Shown here in pieces: positions 46,494 through 56,800 of a stretch of DNA of 64,000 nt. The stretch is from positions 558,001 through 622,000 of the forward strand of contig NZ_CP031844.2 of assembly GCF_003606345.3 (NCBI RefSeq), written 5' to 3'. Position 1 is the stretch's first letter, and the number at the start of each line of letters is the position of its first letter. The stretch is from Bartonella krasnovii (lineage in GTDB: Bacteria; Pseudomonadota; Alphaproteobacteria; Rhizobiales; Rhizobiaceae). Under the pieces are notes generated by a model that saw only the letters and a list, made by a program, of their open reading frames with translations, had not been told where the DNA came from and did not search any database. The translations under genes and the position numbers were made by a program.

Positions 46494-47225
46494 ATGAAAG
46501 TTTCTTATCATCCATATAAGAATGTTTCCCGATTGCCGAGACAACCTAAAGAACCTTTATTGAATGTTCCCTTTATTATTGTTGTCTTGATCGTATTTTG
46601 TTTGTGTCTTTATTGCATCCCTCAGTATTTTTTTTCCCATCAGCTTTATATTGAAAGTCTTGAATTTTTTTCATTTACACCAGCATTGTTTAAGACGGAT
46701 CCTATCGCATTTTTTTATACTGTGGTGAGTTATTCATTTATGCATGGTAGTTTTAAACATGTTGCTCTTAATATGATTTGGCTTTTGGTTTTTGGTTCTC
46801 CTTTAGTAAGGCATTTTGGTGTTTTTCGTTTTTTGATTTTTTGGGTACTAATGGCAGTTATATCCGTTTTGACGTATTTTATATTTCATCAAGAAAGTAT
46901 CATATCACTTGTTGGAGCATCAGGTGCTGTATCTGGAATGATGGGGGCTATTGCACGTTATGGTTTTCCCAACGGTTATTTAGGTATTAATGTGCAAAAC
47001 GAAAAACCTTTGGGGAGTTTATTGTCCATCAAAAAAGCCCTTTGTTCCAAGAGCGTACTTATTTATATAAGTGTGTGGTTGGCGGCTGATTTTATCATAG
47101 GTATTTCTTCCGTTTTGTTTGAAGAAAATGGTATCTCAATAGCATGGGAAGCCCATATTGGCGGGTTTCTTACGGGTTTTTTATTGGTTGGCTTTTTTGA
47201 TATTTCAAAAAAAATTAAAAGCTAA
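46494..47225 (+). CDS. Rhomboid-family intramembrane serine protease
   Basis: A 243-residue multi-pass membrane protein with about six transmembrane helices. The catalytic dyad is visible: nucleophile Ser143 in VGASGAVSG and His221 in EAHIGGF. The conserved HGSFKHVALNMIWLLVFG segment (about 84-101) has the His-Asn typical of the oxyanion region. Rhomboids cleave transmembrane substrates within the lipid bilayer; the substrate here is unknown. The stop overlaps the rlmB-like stop by three bases in a tail-to-tail arrangement. Confidence 0.9.
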   Translation: MKVSYHPYKNVSRLPRQPKEPLLNVPFIIVVLIVFCLCLYCIPQYFFSHQLYIESLEFFSFTPALFKTDPIAFFYTVVSYSFMHGSFKHVALNMIWLLVFGSPLVRHFGVFRFLIFWVLMAVISVLTYFIFHQESIISLVGASGAVSGMMGAIARYGFPNGYLGINVQNEKPLGSLLSIKKALCSKSVLIYISVWLAADFIIGISSVLFEENGISIAWEAHIGGFLTGFLLVGFFDISKKIKS

Positions 47226-48052
47226 AATCTAAGATATTTATGTGTTATATAAAGTGCTATTGTTGCTGCATTTGAAACATTTAATGATTTAATATTTCCA
47301 GGCATATCAAGGCGAGCTAAAGCGCAAACTGTTTCACGCGTTTTTTTTCGTAAGCCTTTCCCTTCTGCACCTAAAACAAGAGCAATTTTATTCCCTGTTA
47401 ATGTTGTTTCTAGAGGTTGATTCCCTTCTGAATCGAGGCCAAAGCTTGTAAATCCTGTTTGATGAAGTTCTTGAAGAGCCTCTGCGAGGTTTCTTACGGT
47501 GATATAATGAATCATTTCCAAAGCCCCTGATGCTGCTTTCGCAAGAACACCGCTTTCTTGGGGAGAATGACGGCAAGTGGTAATAAGTGCTTTAGCTTTA
47601 AATGCAACGGCAGAGCGCATAATAGCGCCAACATTATGTGGATCAGTAATTTGATCCATGACAATGACCAGATCAGTATTGGTTAGTTCCGATAGTTGGC
47701 ATGGTTTGAGAGGAGAAGTTTCTAAAACAATCCCCTGATGAACAGCCTCACTTCCAACGAGCGAATCAAGATATTTGGGGGTACATAATGTAACAGGACA
47801 AGGATAATCTGATTCGGATATATTTAATCGCTTTAAGGCATTTTGTGTAACGTAAAGATATTTAAAAATTCTTTTTGGGTTTTTTAAAGCAGCCTGAACT
47901 GAATGAATGCCATAAAGATAGATTATTCCTTGCTGTAAAGAAGCGGTTTCCTTCTTCATATGAGTGGAAGGTCGAGAAGGAAAGCCTTGTGTATCGCGAT
48001 ATCGACGACGTAAACGAGCATAATGAGAATTTTGTGATGTTTTTTCTTTCAT
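47222..48052 (-). CDS. rlmB: SpoU/TrmH-family RNA 2'-O-methyltransferase (RlmB-like)
   Basis: A 276-residue SPOUT methyltransferase. After a basic N-terminal stretch comes a substrate-binding domain (IYLYGIHSVQAALKNPKR), then the trefoil-knot catalytic domain. Motif 1 is VIVMDQITDPHNVGAIMRSA with the conserved Asn and Arg, motif 2 is ALVLGAEGKGL, and motif 3 is LDMPGNIKSLNVSNAATIA. In E. coli RlmB methylates G2251 of 23S rRNA; the exact target here is inferred from overall similarity. It converges with the rhomboid gene. Confidence 0.9.
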   Translation of the reverse strand: MKEKTSQNSHYARLRRRYRDTQGFPSRPSTHMKKETASLQQGIIYLYGIHSVQAALKNPKRIFKYLYVTQNALKRLNISESDYPCPVTLCTPKYLDSLVGSEAVHQGIVLETSPLKPCQLSELTNTDLVIVMDQITDPHNVGAIMRSAVAFKAKALITTCRHSPQESGVLAKAASGALEMIHYITVRNLAEALQELHQTGFTSFGLDSEGNQPLETTLTGNKIALVLGAEGKGLRKKTRETVCALARLDMPGNIKSLNVSNAATIALYITHKYLRF

Positions 48053-48148
48053 AACTTCTTTATAGCGTTTTAATAAGAAAAATAGCTAGAAAAAATCTAT
48101 GATTTAAGGTTATGAGCAGGAAATTTGTACAGAATTGTATTTATTCTG

Positions 48149-48177
48149 TTGACAGATACAATCGTAATCGTCATAAC
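48149..48177 (+). promoter_or_regulatory. Sigma-70 promoter for tRNA-Tyr/tRNA-Gly/tuf
   Basis: Perfect TTGACA -35 (48149-48154), 17-base spacer, and CATAAC -10 (48172-48177), 80 bases before tRNA-Tyr. It is the best promoter match I saw in the window and is well placed to drive the tRNA-Tyr, tRNA-Gly and tuf unit. Confidence 0.65.
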
Positions 48178-48257
48178 CACTTCGCAATCAGATTGAATTG
48201 AATGGGTGTTCAAGATGATTGTCGTGATGCCTCATCGCGCGACTTTGCCGGTGTAAT

Positions 48258-48341
48258 GGAGGGGTGCCCGAGTGGTTAAAGGGGGCGGACTGTAAATCCG
48301 TTGCGTATGCTACGTTGGTTCGAATCCAACCCCCTCCACCA
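48258..48341 (+). tRNA. tRNA-Tyr (anticodon GUA)
   Basis: An 84-base class II tRNA with encoded CCA. Acceptor stem GGAGGGG pairs with CCCCTCC. The anticodon loop is ACTGTAAAT with anticodon GTA, there is a long variable arm, and the T-loop is GGTTCGAATCC. It is the first gene of the tRNA-Tyr, tRNA-Gly, tuf, tRNA-Trp order common in alphaproteobacteria. Confidence 0.96.
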
Positions 48342-48372
48342 TTCATCGAAGGAGAGTTAGTACGTGGGTCAA

Positions 48373-48446
48373 GCGGGTATAGCTCAATGGTAGAGCAGCA
48401 GCCTTCCAAGCTGAATACGCGGGTTCGATTCCCGCTACCCGCTCCA
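48373..48446 (+). tRNA. tRNA-Gly (anticodon UCC)
   Basis: A 74-base tRNA with encoded CCA. Acceptor stem GCGGGTA pairs with TACCCGC. The D arm is AGCTCAATGGTAGAGC, the anticodon loop CTTCCAA with TCC, and the T arm GGGTTCGATTCCC. It lies 31 bases after tRNA-Tyr. Confidence 0.96.
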
Positions 48447-48625
48447 GATGGTTGTTGATGATTAGGCAAGTAGGTGTAATGGAGGATATTCCATTATTAA
48501 AGTGGGCGGGGTTTTCCGCCTAAGAGTTGTGGTGATTGGGCTGGTATATGGTCCAGTTGAATTCAGTTCTGCAGGCCTGTTTCTAGGTGCTAACAAAGAC
48601 AGAGAATAAAAAGAGATTAATAGCG

Positions 48626-49801
48626 ATGGCGAAGAGCAAATTTGAACGTACAAAACCGCATGTTAATATTGGTACGATTGGTCACGTTGATCATGGGAAG
48701 ACTTCGTTGACAGCAGCGATTACGAAATTTTTTGGTGAGTTTAAAGCATATGATCAAATTGATGCAGCACCAGAAGAGCGTGCCCGTGGTATTACCATTT
48801 CTACGGCACACGTTGAGTATGAAACGGAGAATCGTCACTATGCCCACGTTGATTGTCCTGGACACGCAGATTACGTGAAAAATATGATCACAGGGGCAGC
48901 GCAGATGGATGGTGCTATTCTGGTTGTTTCTGCGGCTGATGGTCCCATGCCTCAGACCCGTGAGCACATTTTGCTTGCTCGTCAGGTTGGTGTTCCAGCA
49001 ATTGTTGTTTTTCTTAATAAAGTTGATCAGGTTGATGATGCAGAGCTTTTGGAGCTTGTAGAGCTTGAGGTTCGCGAGCTTTTATCGAAATATGATTTTC
49101 CAGGAGATGAAATCCCGATTGTAAAAGGTTCTGCGTTAGCAGCCCTTGAGGATAAGGATAAAAGCATAGGTGAAGATGCTGTTCGTCTTTTAATGAGTGA
49201 GGTTGATAATTATATTCCAACCCCTGAGCGTCCTGTTGATCAGCCATTTTTGATGCCGATAGAAGATGTATTTTCGATTTCGGGACGTGGAACGGTTGTT
49301 ACGGGTCGTGTTGAGCGTGGTATTATTAAAGTTGGCGAGGAAATTGAGATTATTGGTATTCGTCCAACATCTAAGACGACGGTCACGGGTGTTGAAATGT
49401 TCCGCAAGCTTTTAGATCAAGGACAAGCGGGTGATAATATTGGTGCATTGCTTCGTGGTGTTGATCGTGAAGGAATTGAGCGTGGACAGGTTTTGGCGAA
49501 GCCTGGTTCTGTTACTCCCCATACGAGATTTAAAGCAGAGGCTTACATTTTAACGAAAGATGAAGGAGGTCGTCATACGCCTTTTTTCACGAATTATCGT
49601 CCTCAGTTTTATTTTCGTACCACAGATGTTACGGGTATTGTGACGCTTCCAGAAGGAACGGAAATGGTTATGCCAGGGGATAATGTTGCGATGGATGTGT
49701 CGCTGATTGTCCCGATAGCAATGGAAGAGAAGCTTCGTTTTGCTATTCGTGAAGGTGGTCGTACTGTTGGTGCCGGTATCGTTTCTAAAATCATTGAGTA
49801 A
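48626..49801 (+). CDS. tuf: Elongation factor Tu
   Basis: A 391-residue GTPase delivering aminoacyl-tRNA to the ribosomal A site. G-motifs are GHVDHGKT (19-26), the DxxG DCPGH, and NKVD; the switch I region is [10 protein letters not shown]. Domains 2 and 3 carry [14 protein letters not shown] and [15 protein letters not shown] at 48626 gives the standard [16 protein letters not shown]; an upstream TTG (48587) in frame is not needed. The leader has a GGCGG/CCGCC hairpin near 48505. tRNA-Trp follows. Confidence 0.99.
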   Translation: MAKSKFERTKPHVNIGTIGHVDHGKTSLTAAITKFFGEFKAYDQIDAAPEERARGITISTAHVEYETENRHYAHVDCPGHADYVKNMITGAAQMDGAILVVSAADGPMPQTREHILLARQVGVPAIVVFLNKVDQVDDAELLELVELEVRELLSKYDFPGDEIPIVKGSALAALEDKDKSIGEDAVRLLMSEVDNYIPTPERPVDQPFLMPIEDVFSISGRGTVVTGRVERGIIKVGEEIEIIGIRPTSKTTVTGVEMFRKLLDQGQAGDNIGALLRGVDREGIERGQVLAKPGSVTPHTRFKAEAYILTKDEGGRHTPFFTNYRPQFYFRTTDVTGIVTLPEGTEMVMPGDNVAMDVSLIVPIAMEEKLRFAIREGGRTVGAGIVSKIIE

Positions 49802-49848
49802 ATAATGGTTATTGAAAGGTTACTAAAGGTGTTTTAGTTTTGAGAGTT

Positions 49849-49924
<76 letters not shown>

Positions 49925-49953
49925 AAGGGGAATAGAATTTTAGATGTTAGGGG

Positions 49954-49985
49954 AGCGAATCTTACTGTCTTTTTCGCTTTTTTTT
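49954..49985 (+). terminator. Probable Rho-independent terminator after tRNA-Trp
   Basis: AGCGAA (49954-49959) pairs with TTCGCT (49973-49978) across a 13-base loop, followed by seven T. It separates tuf/tRNA-Trp from the secE-nusG unit, which would then need its own promoter around 50040-50160. The stem is short, so efficiency is uncertain. Confidence 0.55.
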
Positions 49986-50164
49986 ATCTGGGGCTTGTTT
50001 TTTTGTGAGTGAAACGCTATTGAATAAGAAGTAGAAAAATTGCATCAGTCTGGAAGTTGGCTTTTGCGTTTCTTTATATTTATTTTGTTGCATAAAACAC
50101 AATAGAACTAAATAAAACATAATAGAACTAAAAGTGAGTATAATAGGGCTAGAGAGAGTATAGT

Positions 50165-50383
50165 GTGACGAAGGTATCTAAAACAAATCCAATTACCTTT
50201 TTGAAGCAGGTTTATGCAGAAACAGTCAAAGTAAAGTGGCCTACGCGTCGTGAGACAGTTATCTCTACTGTTATGGTTTTGTTGGTAACGGCATTAGCTT
50301 CAGCTTTCTTTTTTATTGTGGATCAGATTATGCATTTTGGTGTTTGGCGGGTTATTGATCTTCTGAAATATCTTTTTAGTTGA
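50165..50383 (+). CDS. secE: Preprotein translocase subunit SecE
   Basis: A 72-residue, single-span form of the SecYEG clamp subunit. The cytoplasmic amphipathic helix has the family motif FLKQVYAETVKVKWPTRRE, and one transmembrane helix follows at about 36-58 (VISTVMVLLVTALASAFFFIV). The start is GTG at 50165 after a GAGAGAG run; no ATG is available. nusG begins 14 bases after the stop, the universal secE-nusG pair. Confidence 0.95.
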   Translation: MTKVSKTNPITFLKQVYAETVKVKWPTRRETVISTVMVLLVTALASAFFFIVDQIMHFGVWRVIDLLKYLFS

Positions 50384-50397
50384 GAATGTGAGGAAGT

Positions 50398-50934
50398 GTG
50401 ACTGTGGCTGCTCGTTGGTATATTGTTCAGGCATATTCAAATTTTGAAAAGAAAGTAGCGGAAGCTATTGATAAGGAGGCAAAGCAAAAAGGACTCGACC
50501 ATCTATTTGAGAAGATTTTTGTTCCAACGGAGCGTGTTGTAGAAGTTCGTCGTGGACGCAAAGTTGATACTGAACGGAAATTTTTTCCTGGTTATGTTCT
50601 TGTTCGTGCTGAATTAACAGATGAGGTTTATCATCTTATTAAGAATACGCCTAAAGTGACAGGTTTTTTAGGATCAGATGCACGTCCTGTTCCCATTTCT
50701 GATCGAGAGGTTGAGCAAATTCTTAAGCAAGTTCAGGAAGGGGTTGAATCTCCAAAGTCTTCTGTGTTGTTTGAGGTTGGAGAGCAAGTTCGCGTTGCTG
50801 ATGGTCCTTTTGTTTCGTTTAATGGAATTGTTCAAGAGGTTGAAGAAGAGCGCTCTCGTCTTAAGGTTGAGGTGCTCATTTTTGGGCGTCCTACGCCTGT
50901 TGATTTGGAATTTGGTCAGGTTGAAAAACTCTGA
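50398..50934 (+). CDS. nusG: Transcription termination/antitermination protein NusG
   Basis: A 178-residue RNA-polymerase-binding factor. The NGN domain begins RWYIVQAYSNFEKKVAEAI and includes the FVPTERVVEVRRGRK and KFFPGYVLVRAEL segments. The KOW domain at the C-terminus has VADGPFVSFNGIVQEVEEE. It increases elongation and couples Rho or ribosomes to polymerase. Starts are GTG at 50398 (GAGGA just upstream) or GTG at 50404. Length is normal. Confidence 0.97.
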   Translation: MTVAARWYIVQAYSNFEKKVAEAIDKEAKQKGLDHLFEKIFVPTERVVEVRRGRKVDTERKFFPGYVLVRAELTDEVYHLIKNTPKVTGFLGSDARPVPISDREVEQILKQVQEGVESPKSSVLFEVGEQVRVADGPFVSFNGIVQEVEEERSRLKVEVLIFGRPTPVDLEFGQVEKL

Positions 50935-50965
50935 TTAAACTTAGAGTAGTTTTGATTACTTTAAG

Positions 50966-51078
50966 GAAGGAGTGGGAGGTGATTTATGGCTTTTGTCGGC
51001 TTAATGATCCGAACCACATGACTGCAGCGGGTAGCAAGCAAGATAAATTGTTAGTATCCCGGTGAAATTAAAGGCAGA
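50966..51078 (+). promoter_or_regulatory. Candidate structured rplK leader
   Basis: The 149-base nusG-rplK spacer has a conserved-looking leader. GTGG at 50972-50975 can pair with CCAC at 51014-51017, and CGGG near 51029 with CCCG near 51058, enclosing AGCAA/TTGTT. A ribosomal-protein L1-type feedback leader is plausible, since L1 represses the L11 operon in E. coli, but the E. coli structure was not matched here. Confidence 0.35.
50986..51021 (+). CDS. Possible 11-codon upstream ORF in the rplK leader
   Basis: ATG at 50986 follows GGGAGGTG by four bases, an unusually strong binding site for so short a frame (MAFVGLMIRTT, then TGA). It lies inside the putative leader structure. The strong GGAGG may instead be a structural part of the leader RNA. 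Translation is unproven. Confidence 0.25.
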   Translation: MAFVGLMIRTT

Positions 51079-51083
51079 TTATT

Positions 51084-51512
51084 ATGGCAAAAAAAAGTAT
51101 AGGTCAACTCAAGTTGCAGGTTCCTGCAGGGGCTGCTACTCCATCTCCACCGATTGGTCCAGCTCTTGGGCAACGTGGTATTAATATCATGGAATTTTGT
51201 AAGGCGTTTAATGCGGCGACGCAAGAAATGGAAAAGGGCGCACCAATTCCAGTTGTTATTACGTATTACCAAGATAAGTCTTTCACGTTTTCTCTCAAGA
51301 CACCTCCTGTGTCGTTCTTTTTAAAGAAGGAAGCACAACTAAAATCTGGTTCAAAAGAGCCTGGTAAAGTGTCTGTAGGGAGCATCTCTCGCGATAAAAT
51401 TCGTTTGATTGCGGAATCAAAGATGAAAGATCTTAATGCGAATGACATTGAGGCAGCAATGCGTATGGTTGAAGGTTCTGCACGCTCAATGGGCTTAGAA
51501 GTGGTGGGCTAA
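51084..51512 (+). CDS. rplK: 50S ribosomal protein L11
   Basis: A 142-residue protein of the GTPase-associated centre, binding 23S rRNA together with L10/L12. Typical segments are [36 protein letters not shown], quoted in parts ([17 protein letters not shown]), and the C-terminal RNA-binding domain ([39 protein letters not shown]). rplA follows four bases later, so the two are co-translated. Confidence 0.98.
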   Translation: MAKKSIGQLKLQVPAGAATPSPPIGPALGQRGINIMEFCKAFNAATQEMEKGAPIPVVITYYQDKSFTFSLKTPPVSFFLKKEAQLKSGSKEPGKVSVGSISRDKIRLIAESKMKDLNANDIEAAMRMVEGSARSMGLEVVG

Positions 51513-51516
51513 TATT

Positions 51517-52221
51517 ATGGCAAAAGTAGCAAAGAGAATAAAAAATATCCGAAAAGATATTGATTTTAATGAACTTTACGCTTTAAAAGATGCTGTTTCA
51601 ATGGTTAAGGAGCGTGCCGTAGCTAAGTTTGATGAAACAATTGAAATTTCAATGAATTTGGGTGTTGATCCCCGTCATGCTGATCAGATGGTTCGAGGTG
51701 TTGCTCATTTGCCGAATGGCACGGGACGAAATATTCGTGTTGCCGTTTTTGCTCGTGGAGATAAGGCCGAGGAGGCTAAGGCAGCTGGAGCTGATATTGT
51801 GGGTTCAGAGGATTTGTTTGAAAACATTAATGGGGGGGTGATTAACTTTGATCGTTGTATTGCAACACCAGATATGATGCCTCTCGTTGGTCGTCTTGGT
51901 AAGATTCTTGGTCCGCGGAGTTTGATGCCAAATCCAAAAGTTGGGACTGTAACACTTGATGTTGCCGGTGCTGTCAAAGCTTCTAAAGGTGGTGCTGTCG
52001 AGTTTCGCGTTGAAAAAGCTGGTATTGTGCATGCTGGTATTGGAAAAGCTTCTTTTGACGTTGAAAAAATTGTAGAAAATATTAAAGCCTTTGCAAATGC
52101 AGTTATTAAAGCCAAACCGCAAGGTGCAAAAGGTGAGTATATTAAGCGCGTTGCTGTTTCTTCAACAATGGGGGTTGGTGTTAAAGTTGATCCAGCAACG
52201 GTTCGTTCAGAGTCAGTATAG
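51517..52221 (+). CDS. rplA: 50S ribosomal protein L1
   Basis: A 234-residue protein of the L1 stalk that moves deacylated tRNA out of the E site; in E. coli it also represses its own rplK-rplA mRNA. Signatures include [21 protein letters not shown], quoted by [12 protein letters not shown], then [33 protein letters not shown] and the C-terminal [20 protein letters not shown]. Length is normal. Confidence 0.98.
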   Translation: MAKVAKRIKNIRKDIDFNELYALKDAVSMVKERAVAKFDETIEISMNLGVDPRHADQMVRGVAHLPNGTGRNIRVAVFARGDKAEEAKAAGADIVGSEDLFENINGGVINFDRCIATPDMMPLVGRLGKILGPRSLMPNPKVGTVTLDVAGAVKASKGGAVEFRVEKAGIVHAGIGKASFDVEKIVENIKAFANAVIKAKPQGAKGEYIKRVAVSSTMGVGVKVDPATVRSESV

Positions 52222-52579
52222 CTTATTGATAATTTTTTTGAGGTAAGTGACGATCAAAATTATATTTTAAATGTCGGTTTTGTCCGGCATTTAGCCATCT
52301 AAGCTTTATAGAGCTTAGGTTATACCGGAAGAAATTCCGGAATATCCTGTCCGAGATTGTAGGTGATGTTTTAAGCATCTTAATCGAAAAAAAAGCCTGT
52401 ATGAGACTGGGGTAAAAAACTGAGAGTTAAAAGACTTAAAGGGTTTGAGCCAAGGTTGCCTTTGAACGCTGTGCGTGAAAAAGGGGACAGGATCCTCATC
52501 GGTAACATGAAGTATTTTATGTTATCAAAGGTAACCAACAGATTTATTTAAAAATAAATCTGTTAAATGGAGAGAGACA
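52222..52579 (+). promoter_or_regulatory. rplJL leader region (probable L10 leader)
   Basis: The 358-base gap between rplA and rplJ holds no gene. It begins with a 9-bp hairpin (AAATGTCGG/CCGGCATTT, 52269-52292) without a T tract. A longer region (52320-52540) has GGAAG/TTCC-type repeats and conserved-looking GGGACAGGATCCTCATC. In most bacteria this gap carries the L10-L12 feedback leader and often a promoter, so that role is inferred from position. Confidence 0.45.
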
Positions 52580-53098
52580 GTGAATAGAGCGGAAAAACGC
52601 GAATTTGTTACATGGCTTAACGAGGCTTTTCAAAAGTCTGGTTCTGTTGTTGTTGCACATTATTCCGGTCTGACAGTTTCACAGATGAACGATTTACGTT
52701 CGAAAATGGGTGAAGCTGGAGGTGCCGTTAAAGTCGCCAAAAACCGTCTTGCTAAAATCGCTCTTCAGGGCACGGAATCTGAATCGATAATGGGTTTGTT
52801 TTCAGGACAAACACTTATTGCTTATTCAGAAGATCCGATCACAGCACCGAAGGTTGCTGTTGATTTTGCAAAAAGCAATGACAAATTTGTCATCCTTGGC
52901 GGTTCAATGGGGGCAACAAGTTTAACTGTAGATGCTGTGAAGTCATTGGCTTCATTGCCTTCATTAAACGAATTGCGGGCAAAACTTGTAGGTATGATTT
53001 CTACTCCTGCAACCCGTATTGCACAGGTTGTTAATGCACCTGGTGGACAGGTTGCACGTGTCATTAGCGCATATGCTCAGGAGGATAAGGCGGCTTAA
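52580..53098 (+). CDS. rplJ: 50S ribosomal protein L10
   Basis: A 172-residue protein that anchors L7/L12 dimers to the ribosomal stalk. The N-terminal rRNA-binding domain is recognisable ([53 protein letters not shown]), and a C-terminal helix ([17 protein letters not shown]) binds L12. Start is GTG at 52580, preceded by GGAGAGAG. rplL follows after 99 bases. Confidence 0.97.
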   Translation: MNRAEKREFVTWLNEAFQKSGSVVVAHYSGLTVSQMNDLRSKMGEAGGAVKVAKNRLAKIALQGTESESIMGLFSGQTLIAYSEDPITAPKVAVDFAKSNDKFVILGGSMGATSLTVDAVKSLASLPSLNELRAKLVGMISTPATRIAQVVNAPGGQVARVISAYAQEDKAA

Positions 53099-53197
53099 GG
53101 CTGTTTATTCACGTTGATGGAAGAGCTTTAATGCTTTTCTGTTTTTTTGAATAAGTTTTAATAATGGTTCAAATCTTTTAATTAAAGGAATTTAAAA

Positions 53198-53569
53198 ATG
53201 GCTGATCTAGCGAAGATCGTAGAAGACCTTTCTAATCTAACTCTTTTAGAAGCTGCTGAGCTTTCTAAGTTACTTGAAGAAAAGTGGGGCGTTTCGGCTG
53301 CTGCTCCTGTAGCTGTCGCAGCTGTTGCTGGTGCTGCTGCTCCAGCTGCTGAAGAAAAAACAGAATTTGATGTTATTCTTGTTGAAGGTGGCGCGCAAAA
53401 AATTAATGTTATTAAGGAAGTTCGTGCTCTTACTGGACTTGGTCTTAAAGAAGCGAAAGATCTGGTTGAAGGAGCTCCTAAGCCTATTAAAGAAGGTGCT
53501 TCTAAAGAAGAAGCAGAGAAAATTAAATCTCAACTTGAAGCTGCTGGTGCTAAAGTTGAACTTAAATAA
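53198..53569 (+). CDS. rplL: 50S ribosomal protein L7/L12
   Basis: A 123-residue stalk protein that recruits translation GTPases. The N-terminal dimerisation helices ([21 protein letters not shown]) are followed by an Ala/Val-rich hinge ([19 protein letters not shown]) and the C-terminal factor-binding domain ([40 protein letters not shown]). AAAGGAATTT lies before the ATG. A strong terminator follows. Confidence 0.98.
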   Translation: MADLAKIVEDLSNLTLLEAAELSKLLEEKWGVSAAAPVAVAAVAGAAAPAAEEKTEFDVILVEGGAQKINVIKEVRALTGLGLKEAKDLVEGAPKPIKEGASKEEAEKIKSQLEAAGAKVELK

Positions 53570-53579
53570 AATTAATTTT

Positions 53580-53612
53580 ATCGGCGAACATAAATGTTCG
53601 CCGATTTTCTTT
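53580..53612 (+). terminator. Rho-independent terminator after rplL
   Basis: A perfect 10-bp stem TCGGCGAACA / TGTTCGCCGA with loop TAAA, followed by TTTTCTTTC. It probably attenuates read-through from rplJL into rpoBC. Confidence 0.8.
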
Positions 53613-53856
53613 CTCTAAAAAGAGGAAAAGTAATGAGTAAAAAAACCTTTTGCCAAAGGTTTAATCGCAATAGTGGGTATAGGGTTTGGCTACTCATCCC
53701 TTATCATAGAGTCAAGTCAATGGAAGGCTTGTTTTGGTAGGGGAAGTTAATGATGCTCATTATTGGGTATCAAGTGAACTGGTCTGCATATGCAGGTTAA
53801 TGATATAAGGCTTTCAAGGTTGGTCTACCTTGAAGAGTAAGAATCAAGGAGCGACG

Positions 53857-56800
53857 ATGGCTCAGACTCACGCAATGATGTCTCAATTCAATGGTCGTAA
53901 GCGGGTACGCAAATTTTTCGGTAAGATTCCTGAAGTGGCAGAGATGCCGAATCTTATTGAGGTTCAAAAAGCGTCATATGATCAGTTTCTCATGATTGAG
54001 GAACCGAAAGGTGGACGACCAGATGAAGGTTTGCAAGCTGTTTTTAAATCGGTATTTCCTATTTCCGATTTTTCCGGTACAGCTATGCTTGAGTTTGTTG
54101 GTTATGAATTTGATTTACCAAAATTTGATGTGGAAGAATGTCGTCAACGTGATTTAACTTATGCAGCTCCATTAAAGGTGATATTGCGTTTGATTGTTTT
54201 TGATGTTGATGAGGATACTGGCTCCAAAGATATCAAAGACATTAAAGAGCAGGGCGTTTATATGGGCGATATGCCTTTAATGACCGCCAATGGTACCTTT
54301 ATTGTTAATGGTACGGAGCGTGTTATTGTTTCTCAGATGCACCGTTCTCCTGGTGTCTTTTTTGATCATGATAAGGGCAAGTCCCATTCATCGGGAAAAC
54401 TTCTTTTTGCTGCTCGTGTTATTCCATATCGTGGTTCTTGGCTGGATATTGAATTTGATGCTAAGGACATCATCTATGCGCGTATTGATCGGCGGCGCAA
54501 AATACCTGTTACCAGTCTGTTAATGGCATTAGGTATGGATGCCTCAGACATTTTATCGACATTTTATGATAAAGTGACTTATGAGCGTGATGGAGAAGGG
54601 TGGCGTGTTCCTTATTCTGTTGATCGCTTTAAAGGAATGAAGCTCATTTCTGACCTTATAGATGCAGATAGTGGTGAAGTTGTTGCGGAAGCTGGGAAAA
54701 AACTAACAGTTCGTACTGCGAAGTCTTTAGCAGAAAAAGGCCTCAAGTCGGTTAAAGTTAGTGAAGATGATTTATTAGGGTGTTATCTCGCTGAAGATAT
54801 CGTCAATTACGAGACAGGTGAGATTTACCTTGAAGCTGGTGATGAAATTGACGAAAAAGTATTAAAGATTTTGCTTGATGTTAGTGCTGATCAAATCAAT
54901 ATTCTTGATATTGATCATATGAATATTGGCGCCTATATCCGCAATACTTTAAAAGTGGATAAAAATGAAAGTCGACAGGATGCATTATTTGATATTTACC
55001 GAGTGATGCGTCCAGGTGAGCCCCCAACAATTGATACAGCGGAAGCAATGTTTCATTCATTGTTTTTTGATCCAGAGCGTTATGATCTTTCAGCTGTTGG
55101 ACGTGTTAAGATGAATTTGCGTATGGATCTTGATTGTCCAGATACCGTTCGCGTTTTACGTCAAGAGGATATTCTTGCTGTTGTTAAGATGTTGGTTGAA
55201 TTGCGTGATGGTCGTGGTGAAATTGATGATATTGATAATCTCGGTAATCGTCGTGTTCGTTCCGTTGGGGAGTTGATGGAGAATCAATATCGCATTGGTT
55301 TGCTGCGCATGGAGCGTGCGATAAAAGAACGTATGTCATCAGTTGAAATTGATACAGTTATGCCGCAGGATTTAATCAATGCAAAACCTGCTGCTGCAGC
55401 TGTTCGCGAGTTTTTTGGGTCTTCACAGTTGTCGCAATTTATGGATCAAACCAATCCTTTGTCAGAAATCACCCATAAGCGTCGCCTTTCTGCTCTTGGT
55501 CCAGGGGGATTGACTCGTGAGCGTGCGGGGTTTGAAGTTCGTGACGTCCATCCTACGCATTATGGTCGTATTTGTCCGATTGAAACACCAGAAGGCCCTA
55601 ATATCGGTCTTATTAACTCCTTAGCAACATTTGCACGGGTTAACAAGTATGGCTTTATTGAAAGCCCATATCGTAAAATTATTGATGGTAAAGTCACCAA
55701 AGAAGTTATTTATCTTTCAGCGATGGAAGAAGCAAAGCATTATGTTGCTCAAGCGAACTCTTCATTAGATAGTGAAGGCCGTTTTATAGAAGAGTTTGTT
55801 GTTTGCCGTCATGCTGGTGAAGTTTTAATGGCGCCGCGCGATCATGTTGATTTAATGGATGTTTCACCAAAACAGTTGGTTTCTGTGGCAGCCGCACTAA
55901 TTCCGTTTTTGGAAAATGATGATGCGAATCGTGCGCTTATGGGATCGAACATGCAACGTCAGGCAGTTCCTCTTGTGCGCGCTGAAGCGCCATTTGTTGG
56001 GACGGGGATGGAGTCCGTTGTTGCCCGCGATTCAGGAGCTGCGGTGAGCGCAAAACGGAGTGGTATTGTTGATCAAGTCGATGCGACCCGTATTGTTATT
56101 CGTGCAACAGAAGATTTAGATCCTTCAAAATCAGGCGTTGATATTTATCGTTTACAAAAATTTCAGCGTTCTAATCAGTCCACTTGTATTAATCAGCGGC
56201 CTCTTGTACATGTTGGTGATCGGGTAGAAAAGGGTGATATCATTGCAGATGGGCCATCTACAGATCTTGGTGATTTAGCTCTTGGTCGGAATGTTCTTGT
56301 CGCCTTTATGCCTTGGAATGGATATAACTACGAAGATTCCATTTTGTTGTCTGAGCGCATTGTTGCAGATGATGTGTTTACTTCAATTCATATTGAGGAG
56401 TTTGAAGTTGCTGCACGTGATACAAAACTTGGTCCAGAGGAAATTACCCGCGATATTCCAAATGTTGCAGAAGAAGCATTAAGGAATCTTGACGAAGCTG
56501 GCATTATTTATATTGGTGCTGAAGTTCAACCAGGTGATATTTTGGTTGGCAAGATTACACCAAAGGGTGAAAGTCCCATGACGCCGGAAGAAAAGCTTCT
56601 GCGTGCAATTTTTGGTGAAAAGGCATCAGATGTTCGCGACACTTCTATGCGTATGCCTCCTGGAACGTTTGGTACTGTTGTTGAGGTTCGCGTTTTTAAT
56701 CGCCATGGAGTGGAAAAAGATGAGCGTGCTATGGCAATTGAACGTGAAGAAATTGAGCGTTTAGCAAAAGATCGTGATGATGAACAGTCGATTCTTGATC

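Noticed and set aside
51705..52115. 136-codon antisense ORF inside rplA
   Set aside because: Shadow of rplA in an opposite frame; Ala/Thr/Ser-rich composition is a by-product of the codon pattern.
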